Notes: a model not told the origin generated them from the letters alone. 20,481 bases of DNA from Microcaldota archaeon (GCA_018813975.1 JAHJAQ010000095.1:1-20481), one strand, 5' to 3'; shown: positions 1 to 7,886, numbered from the stretch's first letter. A program made the numbers and translations.

Positions 1-172
1 CACCAATCCAGTGCCCTGCTGGATTGTGAATACTGAAAAAAACAAATTGGCTTCAAAAGGAGCGATTACTCAAATAGCCCCTACTTTTCTACAATTAGCG
101 GGTTTAACCAAACCAAAAGAAATGATGGCATCACTCGTATTAAAAGCCAAAAATACCAAAACCAAAAAATAA
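1..172 (+). CDS. gpmI: 2,3-bisphosphoglycerate-independent phosphoglycerate mutase, C-terminal end
   Basis: Partial gene entering from the left edge; the readable frame starts at base 2 and stops with TAA at 170-172. The 56 visible residues begin TNPVPCWIVN and continue with an IAPTFLQLAGLTKPKEM segment. This matches the C-terminus of the bacterial-type cofactor-independent mutase (H-T-x-NPVP, then a DIAP-hydrophobic-LGL-x-x-P-x-EM pattern), which interconverts 3- and 2-phosphoglycerate in glycolysis. The archaeal ApgM branch reads differently at this place. The family's phosphoserine and metal-binding residues lie outside the window except for the end of the last phosphatase motif. The next gene starts 26 bp later and may have its own promoter overlapping this stop codon. 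The assignment rests on a short tail but a characteristic one. Confidence 0.75.
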   Translation, partial: TNPVPCWIVNTEKNKLASKGAITQIAPTFLQLAGLTKPKEMMASLVLKAKNTKTKK

Positions 173-175
173 ATA
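168..175 (+). promoter_or_regulatory. weak TATA-like box for the pilin operon
   Basis: AATAAATA lies about 27 bp upstream of the ATG at 199 and overlaps the gpmI stop codon. No Shine-Dalgarno sequence precedes that ATG, so a leaderless transcript is possible. The box is weak, so read-through from gpmI is an alternative. Confidence 0.3.
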
Positions 176-198
176 CTGGTTCCTGACTTTATCTAACC

Positions 199-627
199 AT
201 GAACAAGCAAAAAGGCCAGGTTAGCTTGGAAATTGTTATTCTAATTATTGTTATTCTCACGGCTTTTAGTGCACTGACATTAATGGCTGAAAACAGCAAG
301 GAAAGCCAAGAAATTCTTGCCCTTCAAAACCAAGCCAAAGTCATTGCGCATAACGTGGCACACAGCATAACCGCACTCGCCATCCTATCCAATACCGCCA
401 GCACTAGCATTGAGATTCCCACTCCCAGCTTGATGATAGTAAATCCAACTTATGGTGAAACCTGTACCATTTCATTGGCTAGTGGGAACGTTATCGTTGA
501 AATCGATCGGGATGGAGGCGGAACAGACATCACAATAGAACGCGCGGTTTTCCTTCCCAGTAGTTGGGGTTCTTGGAGTAATAATATTAGCGGACTAGAA
601 TGTGGAGAAACCATTATCATTAATTAA
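199..627 (+). CDS. Pilin-like protein with class III signal peptide
   Basis: A 142-residue protein beginning MNKQKGQVSLEIVILIIVIL. The KGQVSLE sequence is a classic archaeal class III signal peptide: cleavage is expected after Gly6, leaving Gln at +1 and Glu at +5 of the mature protein, followed by a hydrophobic helix to about residue 29. Family knowledge: such precursors are processed by an EppA/PibD-like prepilin peptidase and assemble through the helix into pilus-like fibres. The remainder is a Thr/Ser-rich, probably beta-rich head with two cysteines (near residues 94 and 135) that could form a disulfide. It is the first gene of a four-gene operon; the next start codon lies 13 bp after the stop. 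The exact pilin subfamily is not recognised. Confidence 0.75.
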   Translation: MNKQKGQVSLEIVILIIVILTAFSALTLMAENSKESQEILALQNQAKVIAHNVAHSITALAILSNTASTSIEIPTPSLMIVNPTYGETCTISLASGNVIVEIDRDGGGTDITIERAVFLPSSWGSWSNNISGLECGETIIIN

Positions 628-628
628 T

Positions 629-632
629 GAGG
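629..632 (+). promoter_or_regulatory. Shine-Dalgarno site deciding the second pilin start
   Basis: GAGG, 8 nt upstream of the ATG at 641. It favours that ATG over the in-frame ATG at 602, which overlaps the previous gene and lacks a comparable site. Confidence 0.6.
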
Positions 633-640
633 CAAAAAGA

Positions 641-1183
641 ATGAAACCAAAAGGACAATTATTATCACTGGATTTTTTGTTTGCGATTGGACTCATTTTT
701 TTAGCCATGGGTATTACCCTAAAATTTGGAGAAATGTTTGCATTTGAATGGCAATCCCACCAACAACAAATAGAATTAGAACACTATGGTCAAACCGCGG
801 GTTTCTTGTTAATGGCCAGTCCAAGCTTAATTTGTCAAATGGAAAACAGCACAGGCGCACCAATAGTAGGATTGTTTGTAAACAATTGCATTGACACCAC
901 TAAAATAGTAAGCAAATCAGCCTTGGGATTACCAAGCGATTATGAATACAGTGTTTTTAATGACAGTGACCAGGGATTGTTGGCGGGAAGTAGCACCCCT
1001 TCTTTTGACACTAAAAATATTTTTGCCACAAAACTCAAGGCGATTGTATGGTCTGGAGACATTCCAAAGGCAAAAGTTCACAAATGCTTGCAAGAAAGAT
1101 TTCCCACAGCACCCGATCCAGAAGACGAACAAATTCATTGCACCTTAGAAAAAAAAGATATTATTTTGACGGTATGGAAATGA
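641..1183 (+). CDS. Pilin-like membrane protein (class III signal-like N-terminus)
   Basis: A 180-residue protein beginning MKPKGQLLSLDFLFAIGLIF. A Lys-Gly-Gln junction followed by a polar/acidic residue (Asp at +6) and a long hydrophobic helix resembles a class III prepilin signal, but the QxSxE motif is shifted by one residue (QLLSLD). The soluble part has four cysteines (visible in LICQM, NNCID, HKCLQ and IHCTL contexts), suggesting disulfides outside the cell. The ATG at 641 is chosen because a GAGG site precedes it; starting at 602 would add 13 residues ahead of the signal peptide and overlap the upstream gene. The stop TGA overlaps the next ATG (ATGA), so the two are translationally coupled. 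Processing by the same prepilin peptidase as its neighbours is inferred. Confidence 0.65.
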   Translation: MKPKGQLLSLDFLFAIGLIFLAMGITLKFGEMFAFEWQSHQQQIELEHYGQTAGFLLMASPSLICQMENSTGAPIVGLFVNNCIDTTKIVSKSALGLPSDYEYSVFNDSDQGLLAGSSTPSFDTKNIFATKLKAIVWSGDIPKAKVHKCLQERFPTAPDPEDEQIHCTLEKKDIILTVWK

Positions 1184-1536
1184 TAAAAAAAAGCCAAAAC
1201 CAAAAAGGATTTGTATTTACTACAGAAGCTATTATTGGATTAGCCGCAGCTATAATGATTATTACCACGGTTACCTTATTAGTGGAAAATCCTAGTGCCC
1301 AAATAGAGTCAACCGGATGGAAGCACAGCCAAACAATTATGGAAGCCCAAACCCACTTAGTAAGTGGAACACTCAAGGATGAATCAGAACCGGGAAGTAA
1401 TGACTATTATTGTTACAAATTATATCATTTGGGATTGTATGAAGTTGATCCAGAAACTGGACCGATTGGATCACCGCCAGCAGTGGAATCCAGACAACAT
1501 TGTTGTCCTTCCGCGACTTGTGAGGTGTTCTCTTGA
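1180..1536 (+). CDS. Small pilin-like protein
   Basis: A 118-residue protein starting MIKKSQNQKGFVFTTEAIIGL at the ATG that overlaps the previous stop (ATGA, 1180-1183). An in-frame ATG six bases earlier would add two residues. KG followed by FVFTTE and then a 20-residue hydrophobic helix is typical of type IV-like prepilins (aromatic +1 residue, acidic residue near +5; here Glu is at +6). The head is short and includes a Cys-rich end (HCCPSATC). It sits third in the operon and overlaps the TTG start of the large LamG protein by four bases (TTGA). The role is probably that of a minor pilin or a link between fibre and the large protein. This is inferred from order and signal type only. Confidence 0.6.
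   Translation: MIKKSQNQKGFVFTTEAIIGLAAAIMIITTVTLLVENPSAQIESTGWKHSQTIMEAQTHLVSGTLKDESEPGSNDYYCYKLYHLGLYEVDPETGPIGSPPAVESRQHCCPSATCEVFS
1522..1527 (+). promoter_or_regulatory. Shine-Dalgarno site for the TTG start of the LamG protein
   Basis: GAGGTG, 5 nt before the TTG at 1533. It matches the anti-SD well and supports use of this non-ATG start, which overlaps the preceding stop as TTGA. Confidence 0.7.
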
Positions 1537-4500
1537 ATAACAAGGCCTTACTAACAGAACCTATTTTTTTGATTGTAGTCGCGGTTATGGGCGCGGCTTT
1601 TTTGTCTGGCGTATACCAACTACAAGAGGACAGCACACTAGCGGCTGCACAAAGTTATTATGATGTAACCACGAAATGGCAAGACCTTCGATTTATACTC
1701 GAACAAGAAACCGTAAACCAAATCCTGGAAAACATTGATTTTGTAACCGATTGTGAATTCACGTCATTCACGCCGGATTATTCAAGCGAAATCACTTATT
1801 TCAATACCCCTATTGAACCAAACTTAGAATGTACTGCTAATCTTTCAAGTGACTGGACCGAACCGTTTTTTACAGTTAGCGGGGATTTGACGTGTGCTAA
1901 TGATACCCCACCCAATGGAATCAAAGCTTCTTTTGCACAAAACATTAGCATTCAAAAAGAAATTCAATTAACAAGCGGGTCTTGTATCGCCAAAATTATT
2001 GATGTGCCTTCTGGCGTGTATGATATAGGAGAACCGGAAGGACCGGGCGGAAACAAAACCTGTGCAATGAGTTTAAGCCCCAACCCAATTTTTGAAGGCG
2101 GAAGCACAAGCGTTACAGTAACATTTGATGGTTTTACAGGAATCCCAGATGAAGATTCTTTTTCGTGCAATGATTTAATCTCAGGGGATGACAGTCTTGT
2201 TTGTACAGCAACCGAGTGCACTGCTATGTGCGGTGCTTATACGCTAGCAGCCTCGCCCACTCCAGAAGATTTTACAATTAGTGCTACGATAAGCGAAGGG
2301 GCAGATCATGCCAATTGTAGTGCGGATATTACGGTTGAAGCATTGCCCGCCAACCTAGAAGCGTTTTGGACTTTCGATGAAAGCACGGGAAACTTTTTGG
2401 ATTTAACGGGCCAATACAATTTAACGCCTTCTTCTTTAACTGAAATTGAGCGCGGAGCAGGAAAGATTGGAAACGCAGTGAACTTAAATTCTGCTAATGA
2501 AGACTTTGTGTATAATAACACTGATTTTTTGGATTTGAGCGGCAATTTTTCGATTATGTTTTGGACCAATCAAAAAAACCAGCCTAATGAAACCATTTTT
2601 TCACAGTGCGATTCTGATGGAACAAATTGTGTTAAAATCACCACCGCCACCCAGGGCCAAATGGACATTAGAATTAATAACCAAACCTGGAATACTCTCC
2701 AGATTGTACCGGCTAACTGGGCGCACATTGCTTTTACGCTTAATGGAATACAAGGAACACTCTATGTAAATGGCCATGAAATTGAGAGCCATACTTTTAG
2801 TTCAGCCCCTTATCAAGGAAACGACGGCCAAATTTGTGTTGGCGCGTTTTGCCAGGGCACTGTTTCGCAATACTTGACTGGCAAAGTGGATCATATGAGT
2901 GTTTGGAGCGATGTTCTTGCTGAATCCTATATTTTAACCCAATATTTGGAAGGAGAACCACTCGCTTTTTCGGATGGATATTGGGAGTTTGAAGAAAAAA
3001 GCAGTGGCGCTTATTATAATAGTGTTACAGAAGAATACGATTTGGTTAGTAATGGCTTGCAAGAAACCTGGGGGCTTATTGGCAATGGTGCAGGATTAGA
3101 CCAAGACCCTATTACCCCAACCATTTTAGGAATTGGACCCGTTATTGATCTTCGAAAAACAGATTTTTCAGTTACCGCTTGGGTTAACCTGGATATGGGT
3201 AACAATCCAACGCTTTTTAGTCAATGCCCGCTTATAAATATTCAAAAACAATGCCTTCAAATCCTTACCAAACGCGATCTTGTTTTCTTTGATTTTGGAG
3301 GAGATAGACTAGAGTATTATTGGGATTACGTAAATCCATTACTGCCAACTAATATGTGGCATCACGTAGCATTTACCTACGACTATGATGAGATTGCCGG
3401 CAATACCGGAACGCGCAAGATTTTTGTGAATGGTATAAGTGTAGCGCAAGATAGTACCAGCCCCCCATTTGAAGGAGTAGCGATTCCATTTTGTTTTGGG
3501 GCGTGGTGTAAAGACGCTGACTTTGATCCAGTTGCAGATTATTTTGAGGGCCGTGCGGATAACCTGCACGTGTACCGGCATGCATTAGACCAAGGCGAAA
3601 TTGATGTGGAAGTAGCAGAAGGCGAGCCACCAGTCATAATAGGACCAAAAATTGCACAATGGAATTTGGATGAAACCAGTCAAACCTTTACCGATGCGAG
3701 TGGATATGGATTTACATTGTATGGACAAGACAGTCAAAGCGTTTCAGGTGTTCCAGGAATTGTTCCTGCAAGCAATGGAATTGGATTAAATGAAATTCCA
3801 GCTACCTCCCCCAATGATTTACCAGGACAGTATGCCACCATGCCACATAACATGGATCTTAGTACTGACGATTTTTCCATTAGCTTGTGGTATAAGCCCT
3901 ATGAAGACATTGATCCCTATTGTTGTGAAGAGCCAGACTTGATTGCGCAATGCCCTGACTTAGAACAATTGGATGGTGCTTGTTTGGAAATACAACATTA
4001 TACACCACAGTACTACTCAACAAGCCAAATCCGCTTTGCTTTTAATCGAAATTGGGGCGCCGGAACAGAGGATTATTCTGAAACCCCTGTTGGAAAATAT
4101 GTAGTGGCCACGAATGCATGGAATCATATTACAGTTACCTATAATAAAACGAATAATACGCGCAGTATTTTTTTGAACGGACAGCAAATTGTAACCAATG
4201 ACCCTGCACTAGGATCATTTAATGTACCGCCCAGTATTTTTAATATTGGAAAAATACAATTTGAGGATGCTGAAAGGCACTGGACTAAAGGAAAAATTGA
4301 TGAAGTAACTATTTGGAACCAAGAACTAGATAGCACAACGGTTCCAACGGTTCAAGACTTATACAATAATGGAAAAGAATTTGAAGGACTCATAAAACAT
4401 TATAAGTTTGAAGACATTTCAGGACCATTCTTTAAGAACGAAGTAACTGATACACCTGACCTATTCTTTTCCGGGGTTAGCCAAGAAGATGATTCCTGGG

Positions 4501-5102
4501 GAAAAGCAGCCGAATTAGATGGAAGAAATTTTAACTCTTTTATGCGCGGTACAAACCTTAATTTGGCTGGAAAAAGTTATTCCATTTCACTTTGGATCAA
4601 ACCCACCAGTACGGGAGATGGTTCTCAAGACCTTTTTTCACTGTGCCCTCGAATCGATTATGACAACCGTTGTATTGAAACACAATTCGATTTGGAGGGA
4701 GAAAGTTATCCAATGGCAATCTCTTTTTTAACCCATGATGGAGAGGATCCGACACCAGAGGTTCGAACATCCAATTATGCCATTACTCCTAATGTATGGA
4801 ATCACGTAGTGATTGTAATGAATTATACCAATATACTAAATCCCACTAAAACGATATATGTGAATAAGACCCCCTATCCAGCCGGGGGTGAATCGGTTTT
4901 GCGTGCTTTTGAAGGAGATTCCGCAAGCTTTTGTTTGGGCATCAAATGCCATAAATACACGAACTGGCCAAACAATCTTGATAATTATGCTACCAAGAAT
5001 TATTATTTTGAAGGACGCATGGACGAGGTTCGCATTTATACCAAAGCACTAAACACCACCGAAATCAATTGTTTGTATAGCACGCCAGAAGCCGCTTGCT
5101 AA
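1533..5102 (+). CDS. Large surface protein with four LamG/concanavalin A-like domains
   Basis: A 1189-residue protein, largest in the window. Residues 6-27 form a membrane helix next to a short NNKALLTEP head, resembling a degenerate pilin signal without the KG pair. Residues about 30-160 are an unrecognised Cys-containing region, and about 170-270 a beta-rich Ig-like segment with several cysteines. Four LamG-like (LamG_3-type) domains follow at about 274-475, 481-697, 706-951 and 953-1182. Each has a W/Y-x-F/L-(D/E)E opening, a C-x6-8-C pair (C359/C366, C565/C574, C807/C817, C1038/C1047), an N-x-W-x-H/N-H strand, a V-N-G or L-N-G turn and a closing F-x-G/T-x-G-(K/R)-x-D motif. LamG domains usually bind glycans or proteins, so an adhesin at the outer end of a pilus-like structure is a reasonable inference. 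Translation is coupled to the upstream pilin genes. There is no C-terminal anchor. Confidence 0.8.
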   Translation: MNNKALLTEPIFLIVVAVMGAAFLSGVYQLQEDSTLAAAQSYYDVTTKWQDLRFILEQETVNQILENIDFVTDCEFTSFTPDYSSEITYFNTPIEPNLECTANLSSDWTEPFFTVSGDLTCANDTPPNGIKASFAQNISIQKEIQLTSGSCIAKIIDVPSGVYDIGEPEGPGGNKTCAMSLSPNPIFEGGSTSVTVTFDGFTGIPDEDSFSCNDLISGDDSLVCTATECTAMCGAYTLAASPTPEDFTISATISEGADHANCSADITVEALPANLEAFWTFDESTGNFLDLTGQYNLTPSSLTEIERGAGKIGNAVNLNSANEDFVYNNTDFLDLSGNFSIMFWTNQKNQPNETIFSQCDSDGTNCVKITTATQGQMDIRINNQTWNTLQIVPANWAHIAFTLNGIQGTLYVNGHEIESHTFSSAPYQGNDGQICVGAFCQGTVSQYLTGKVDHMSVWSDVLAESYILTQYLEGEPLAFSDGYWEFEEKSSGAYYNSVTEEYDLVSNGLQETWGLIGNGAGLDQDPITPTILGIGPVIDLRKTDFSVTAWVNLDMGNNPTLFSQCPLINIQKQCLQILTKRDLVFFDFGGDRLEYYWDYVNPLLPTNMWHHVAFTYDYDEIAGNTGTRKIFVNGISVAQDSTSPPFEGVAIPFCFGAWCKDADFDPVADYFEGRADNLHVYRHALDQGEIDVEVAEGEPPVIIGPKIAQWNLDETSQTFTDASGYGFTLYGQDSQSVSGVPGIVPASNGIGLNEIPATSPNDLPGQYATMPHNMDLSTDDFSISLWYKPYEDIDPYCCEEPDLIAQCPDLEQLDGACLEIQHYTPQYYSTSQIRFAFNRNWGAGTEDYSETPVGKYVVATNAWNHITVTYNKTNNTRSIFLNGQQIVTNDPALGSFNVPPSIFNIGKIQFEDAERHWTKGKIDEVTIWNQELDSTTVPTVQDLYNNGKEFEGLIKHYKFEDISGPFFKNEVTDTPDLFFSGVSQEDDSWGKAAELDGRNFNSFMRGTNLNLAGKSYSISLWIKPTSTGDGSQDLFSLCPRIDYDNRCIETQFDLEGESYPMAISFLTHDGEDPTPEVRTSNYAITPNVWNHVVIVMNYTNILNPTKTIYVNKTPYPAGGESVLRAFEGDSASFCLGIKCHKYTNWPNNLDNYATKNYYFEGRMDEVRIYTKALNTTEINCLYSTPEAAC
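2352..5078 (+). repeat. Four-fold LamG domain repeat inside one gene
   Basis: Domain boundaries on DNA are about 2352-2957, 2973-3623, 3648-4385 and 4389-5078. They are diverged at the protein level but share the opening FDE-type motif, the C-x6-8-C pair, the late CxGxxC pair (domains 1, 2 and 4) and the closing GK/R-x-D segment. Most domains end in an EGE/EG linker. Confidence 0.75.
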
Positions 5103-5119
5103 CCTCATTGAATACTTAG

Positions 5120-5126
5120 TTTTTTT
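5120..5126 (+). terminator. T-run terminator after the pilin/LamG operon
   Basis: Seven consecutive T residues about 20 bp after the LamG stop codon. Archaeal RNA polymerase terminates at such runs, and a new TATA box follows 20 bp later. Confidence 0.45.
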
Positions 5127-5146
5127 CCTTTGCAAAAAAAAAGTGG

Positions 5147-5154
5147 TTTAAAAA
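5147..5154 (+). promoter_or_regulatory. TATA box for the small membrane protein
   Basis: TTTAAAAA centred about 24 bp upstream of the ATG at 5174, which predicts transcription starting at or next to the start codon. No Shine-Dalgarno site is present. Confidence 0.55.
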
Positions 5155-5173
5155 TTTCAAGACCAATTTTTGT

Positions 5174-5416
5174 ATGAAAAAACAGCATTCTTCTCGATTA
5201 GAATGGATTTTAGTCGCGGTATTGATTTTGTGGTGGATTCAAGCCATTTTTAGTGTTTACCCATCGTTCCAAGAAAATGCTACGAGCATGCCAGATGAAG
5301 CAACAGACCTGGAAAAAAATATGCCCACCCCTACTGAAAATCATGATTTGTTGGAAGCACGAATCCAAGTAGAACCGCCGAAAACCCAATACGCCAGGGT
5401 TTTATTCCAATCATAA
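5174..5416 (+). CDS. Small single-pass membrane protein, unknown function
   Basis: An 80-residue protein I do not recognise. Basic N-terminus (MKKQHSSRLE), one hydrophobic helix at about residues 11-28 (WILVAVLILWWIQAIF), then an acidic, Pro/Glu-rich tail probably facing outside. It has no cysteines and no motif. Its own TATA box sits about 24 bp upstream and a T8 run follows the stop, so it appears to be monocistronic and separate from the pilin operon. Support for being real comes from promoter, terminator and sensible membrane topology. It could be an accessory factor of the upstream surface system, but only proximity suggests that. Confidence 0.55.
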   Translation: MKKQHSSRLEWILVAVLILWWIQAIFSVYPSFQENATSMPDEATDLEKNMPTPTENHDLLEARIQVEPPKTQYARVLFQS

Positions 5417-5434
5417 ACCGGTGTTAAAACCCCC

Positions 5435-5442
5435 TTTTTTTT
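5435..5442 (+). terminator. T8 terminator
   Basis: CCCCC followed by eight T residues, 18 bp after the stop of the small membrane protein; typical archaeal poly-T termination. Confidence 0.45.
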
Positions 5443-5448
5443 GTAAAA

Positions 5449-5462
5449 AATTGAATTCAATT
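5449..5462. promoter_or_regulatory. 14-bp perfect palindrome upstream of the ABCE1 promoter
   Basis: AATTGAATTCAATT reads identically on both strands and ends 10 bp before the ABCE1 TATA box, where a dimeric regulator or BRE-overlapping protein could bind. AT-rich palindromes also arise by chance, so the function is uncertain. Confidence 0.3.
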
Positions 5463-5471
5463 CACCACCAC

Positions 5472-5478
5472 TTTAAAA
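5472..5478 (+). promoter_or_regulatory. TATA box for ABCE1
   Basis: TTTAAAA centred 26 bp upstream of the ATG at 5501; no Shine-Dalgarno site, so the mRNA is probably leaderless and starts at that ATG. Confidence 0.6.
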
Positions 5479-5500
5479 CCATTACAACTCTTTTTGATAT

Positions 5501-7279
5501 ATGCTGATGGAAGCTAAAAAACGCATTGCGGTTATTGACTATGAACAATGCAGCCCCCAAAAATGCGGTAACTGGTATTGTGAAAGTGTTTGTCCCGTAA
5601 ATAGAAACCAAAAAGAATGCATTAGCCACGAGGCCCAAGAACAACCTCACATCTCAGAGGAACTGTGCATTGGCTGTTTAATTTGCGTCAAAAAATGCCC
5701 TTTCAATGCTATCTCTGTTATTAATCTTTCAATCGAACCAGGCAGGGTATTACACCAGTTTGGAGAAAACCAGTTTCGCTTGCATCGCTTCCCATTACCG
5801 CGTTTTGGAGAAGTAATTGGATTGATTGGAAAAAACGGGATTGGAAAAACAACTGCTATTGACTGCCTTAGTGGAAAAACCATTCCCAATTTAGGCAATT
5901 TTGCTGAAAAAGGAAACTGGGCAAACGTATTGGAAACCTTTAAAGGAAAAGAAGCATTTGCCTTTTTTGAAAAAGTATCCCAAAACCAGGTAAAGATTGC
6001 GGTCAAACCCCAGAACATTGAAGCCATTCGAAACGCCAAGCAAAAAATTGGAAAATTACTCCAACAAGTAGATGAAAAAAACCAGTTTCAAGAAACCATT
6101 CAAGAATTGGGATTGGAAAAAGTACTAGACCATCTTCCCAAAGAGCTTTCGGGCGGAGAATTGCAAAAAACCGCGATTGCGGCAACCGCCTTGAAAAAAA
6201 GCGATGTTTATTTTTTTGATGAACCCTCTTCTTTTTTGGATATCCGAGAAAGGCTGCGCATTGCGTCTTTTATTCGCGGTTTGGTAACAGAAAAAACAAG
6301 TGTAATGGTAGTAGAACACGATTTGATATTATTGGATTACTTGTCGGACAAAATTCACTTAATGTACGGCACTCCAAGTGTGTTTGGCATTGTAAGCCAG
6401 GTAAAAACCAGCCGAGAAGGCATTAACGAATACTTGGAAGGATTTTCAAGAGATGAAAACTATCGTTTTCGCTACCAATCCATTGAATTTTTTGCCAAGA
6501 GTGCTAAAGAAACCAAAAAAGGCGCCCCTTTATTTAGTTGGCCAAAACTCGAAAAAAAATTGGGTTCTTTTGAATTAACAGTAGAAAAAAATTGTTTAAA
6601 CCAGCACGAGGTAGTGGGCGTACTGGGGCCAAATGCCATTGGAAAAACCACTTTTGTACAATTATTGGCCGGAACCCTAAAACCCGATAATATCACCCTA
6701 AACCAATCGCTAAAAATCGCGTACAAGCCCCAGTATTTAGAACGACCCAAAAATCTTACGGTGACAGAAGCGTTCCAGAAAAAAATCAAATTGTCCCACG
6801 AAGAATTATCCAATACCATTCTAAAACCATTGGAAATTGAGTCTGTTTGGGAAAAAAAGTTTTCCATTTTGTCGGGAGGAGAATTACAGCGAACCGCGAT
6901 TGCCTTAACCTTAGCTCAAAATGCCGATATAATGCTCATGGACGAGCCATCCGCAGGATTGGATGTGGAACAACGCATTAGCATTGCCAAAACCATTCGC
7001 AGTACCGTAGAAAGAACTGGAAAAAGCGCGTTAATTGTAGACCACGATTTATTATTCACGGATTATATTTCGGATCGCTTAATGGTTTTTTCCGGAAAAC
7101 CCGCGGTACAAGGAAAAGCATTAGGCCCTTTTTCCATGGAAACAGGCATGAACACTTTACTCAAAGAAATGAACATAACCCTTCGAAGAGACAAAACCAG
7201 TAAAAGACCGCGCATTAACAAATCAGAAAGTGTTTTAGACCGAGAACAAAAAAAAAGCGGAAAATATTATTACGCGTAA
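5501..7279 (+). CDS. abce1: ABCE1 ribosome-recycling ATPase (RNase L inhibitor homologue)
   Basis: A 592-residue twin-ATPase with an N-terminal iron-sulfur domain. ABCE1 splits ribosomes into subunits after termination or Pelota-mediated rescue. Visible motifs: two 4Fe-4S clusters from C17, C22, C27, C31 (C-x4-C-x4-C-x3-CP, the archaeal spacing) and C56, C59, C62, C66; NBD1 Walker A GKNGIGKTT (110-118), signature LSGGELQK (216-223), Walker B YFFDEPSSFLD (237-247) and H273; NBD2 Walker A GPNAIGKTT (376-384), signature LSGGELQR (457-464), Walker B IMLMDEPSAGLD and a matching His in VDHDL. All catalytic elements are present and the length is normal for the family. The start at 5501 agrees with a leaderless transcript; ATG 5507 is a possible alternative. 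Pelota, its working partner, lies one gene downstream. Confidence 0.97.
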   Translation: MLMEAKKRIAVIDYEQCSPQKCGNWYCESVCPVNRNQKECISHEAQEQPHISEELCIGCLICVKKCPFNAISVINLSIEPGRVLHQFGENQFRLHRFPLPRFGEVIGLIGKNGIGKTTAIDCLSGKTIPNLGNFAEKGNWANVLETFKGKEAFAFFEKVSQNQVKIAVKPQNIEAIRNAKQKIGKLLQQVDEKNQFQETIQELGLEKVLDHLPKELSGGELQKTAIAATALKKSDVYFFDEPSSFLDIRERLRIASFIRGLVTEKTSVMVVEHDLILLDYLSDKIHLMYGTPSVFGIVSQVKTSREGINEYLEGFSRDENYRFRYQSIEFFAKSAKETKKGAPLFSWPKLEKKLGSFELTVEKNCLNQHEVVGVLGPNAIGKTTFVQLLAGTLKPDNITLNQSLKIAYKPQYLERPKNLTVTEAFQKKIKLSHEELSNTILKPLEIESVWEKKFSILSGGELQRTAIALTLAQNADIMLMDEPSAGLDVEQRISIAKTIRSTVERTGKSALIVDHDLLFTDYISDRLMVFSGKPAVQGKALGPFSMETGMNTLLKEMNITLRRDKTSKRPRINKSESVLDREQKKSGKYYYA

Positions 7280-7283
7280 ACCA

Positions 7284-7299
7284 GGAAAGCTATTTTAAT
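7284..7299. repeat. 16-bp direct repeat, left copy
   Basis: GGAAAGCTATTTTAAT, identical to 7942-7957. It overlaps the stop codon of the minus-strand GNAT-like gene; together the copies bracket that gene. Confidence 0.8.
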
Positions 7300-7862
7300 T
7301 TTCGGTTTAATCTTATTCTACGCTCTTGACTTAATCGCCTTCTACGCCTTCTAACCATATTAATACGCGATATCATATCGGCTGTCGTACTTTCATAGTG
7401 CCTAGTGTCTGATTGTTCCCGCCCAGTCACTTTTATTCCTCTTGCTTCTAATTTTCTCAGCATAACATCTGAAACAGATTGAAAGGGCATAATACGAACA
7501 ACTCCAACCAACTTTTGTAATTCACGATATGATTTTCGCATTAGTGCTTCGCCAATTCCTTTTTGTTTAAACGCTTCCGTAATGGAGTAACTCAAAAATG
7601 TAAAAGGACGCGTGGCAGTTCTAAATACCTCCTTTTCTCGATCCCAGTGATGACAAATTGCTCCAATATGTGTTTTTCGGCTTTTTAGACGAGGAAATTG
7701 ATCAATTAATTTTCTTAGTGCGGGACTTGAAAAAAACAAAGGGTTAGCAGGACTTCCCTGCGTAATATGAACATAAAATCTTTTGAATTCTAGCGTAGGA
7801 CGGTTAGCTTTTTTTTCCAGCTTTAGCAGAATACCCCAAACCAAAACCTTCCTTTTAGGCAT
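7290..7862 (-). CDS. GNAT-like protein with basic C-terminal tail, function unknown
   Basis: A 190-residue protein on the strand opposite to its neighbours. Residues about 88-135 read FLSYSITEAFKQKGIGEALM and continue into SYRELQKL-VGVVRIMPFQSV. The K-x-K-G-I-G-E-A-L segment resembles the acetyl-CoA pyrophosphate loop (motif A) of GNAT acyltransferases, with the following segment as the next strand. The N-terminal part also fits a divergent GNAT fold, but no substrate can be named. The last 25 residues carry a run of six arginines and are strongly basic, as in nucleic-acid- or ribosome-binding tails. The start ATG has a TATA box 25-30 bp upstream. The gene is inserted between abce1 and pelota and is bracketed by exact 16-bp repeats, which suggests later arrival. 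An acetyltransferase role is tentative. Confidence 0.5.
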   Translation of the reverse strand: MPKRKVLVWGILLKLEKKANRPTLEFKRFYVHITQGSPANPLFFSSPALRKLIDQFPRLKSRKTHIGAICHHWDREKEVFRTATRPFTFLSYSITEAFKQKGIGEALMRKSYRELQKLVGVVRIMPFQSVSDVMLRKLEARGIKVTGREQSDTRHYESTTADMISRINMVRRRRRRLSQERRIRLNRKLK

Positions 7863-7886
7863 GAATAACTAAAAACCACAAGACGC

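Noticed and set aside
602..640. Upstream in-frame start for the second pilin-like gene
   Set aside because: It would overlap the first pilin gene and place 13 residues before the signal peptide; ATG 641 has a GAGG site at proper spacing.
3339..3630. Minus-strand open frames inside the LamG gene
   Set aside because: No ribosome site, promoter or recognisable sequence; they mirror the codon use of the sense gene.
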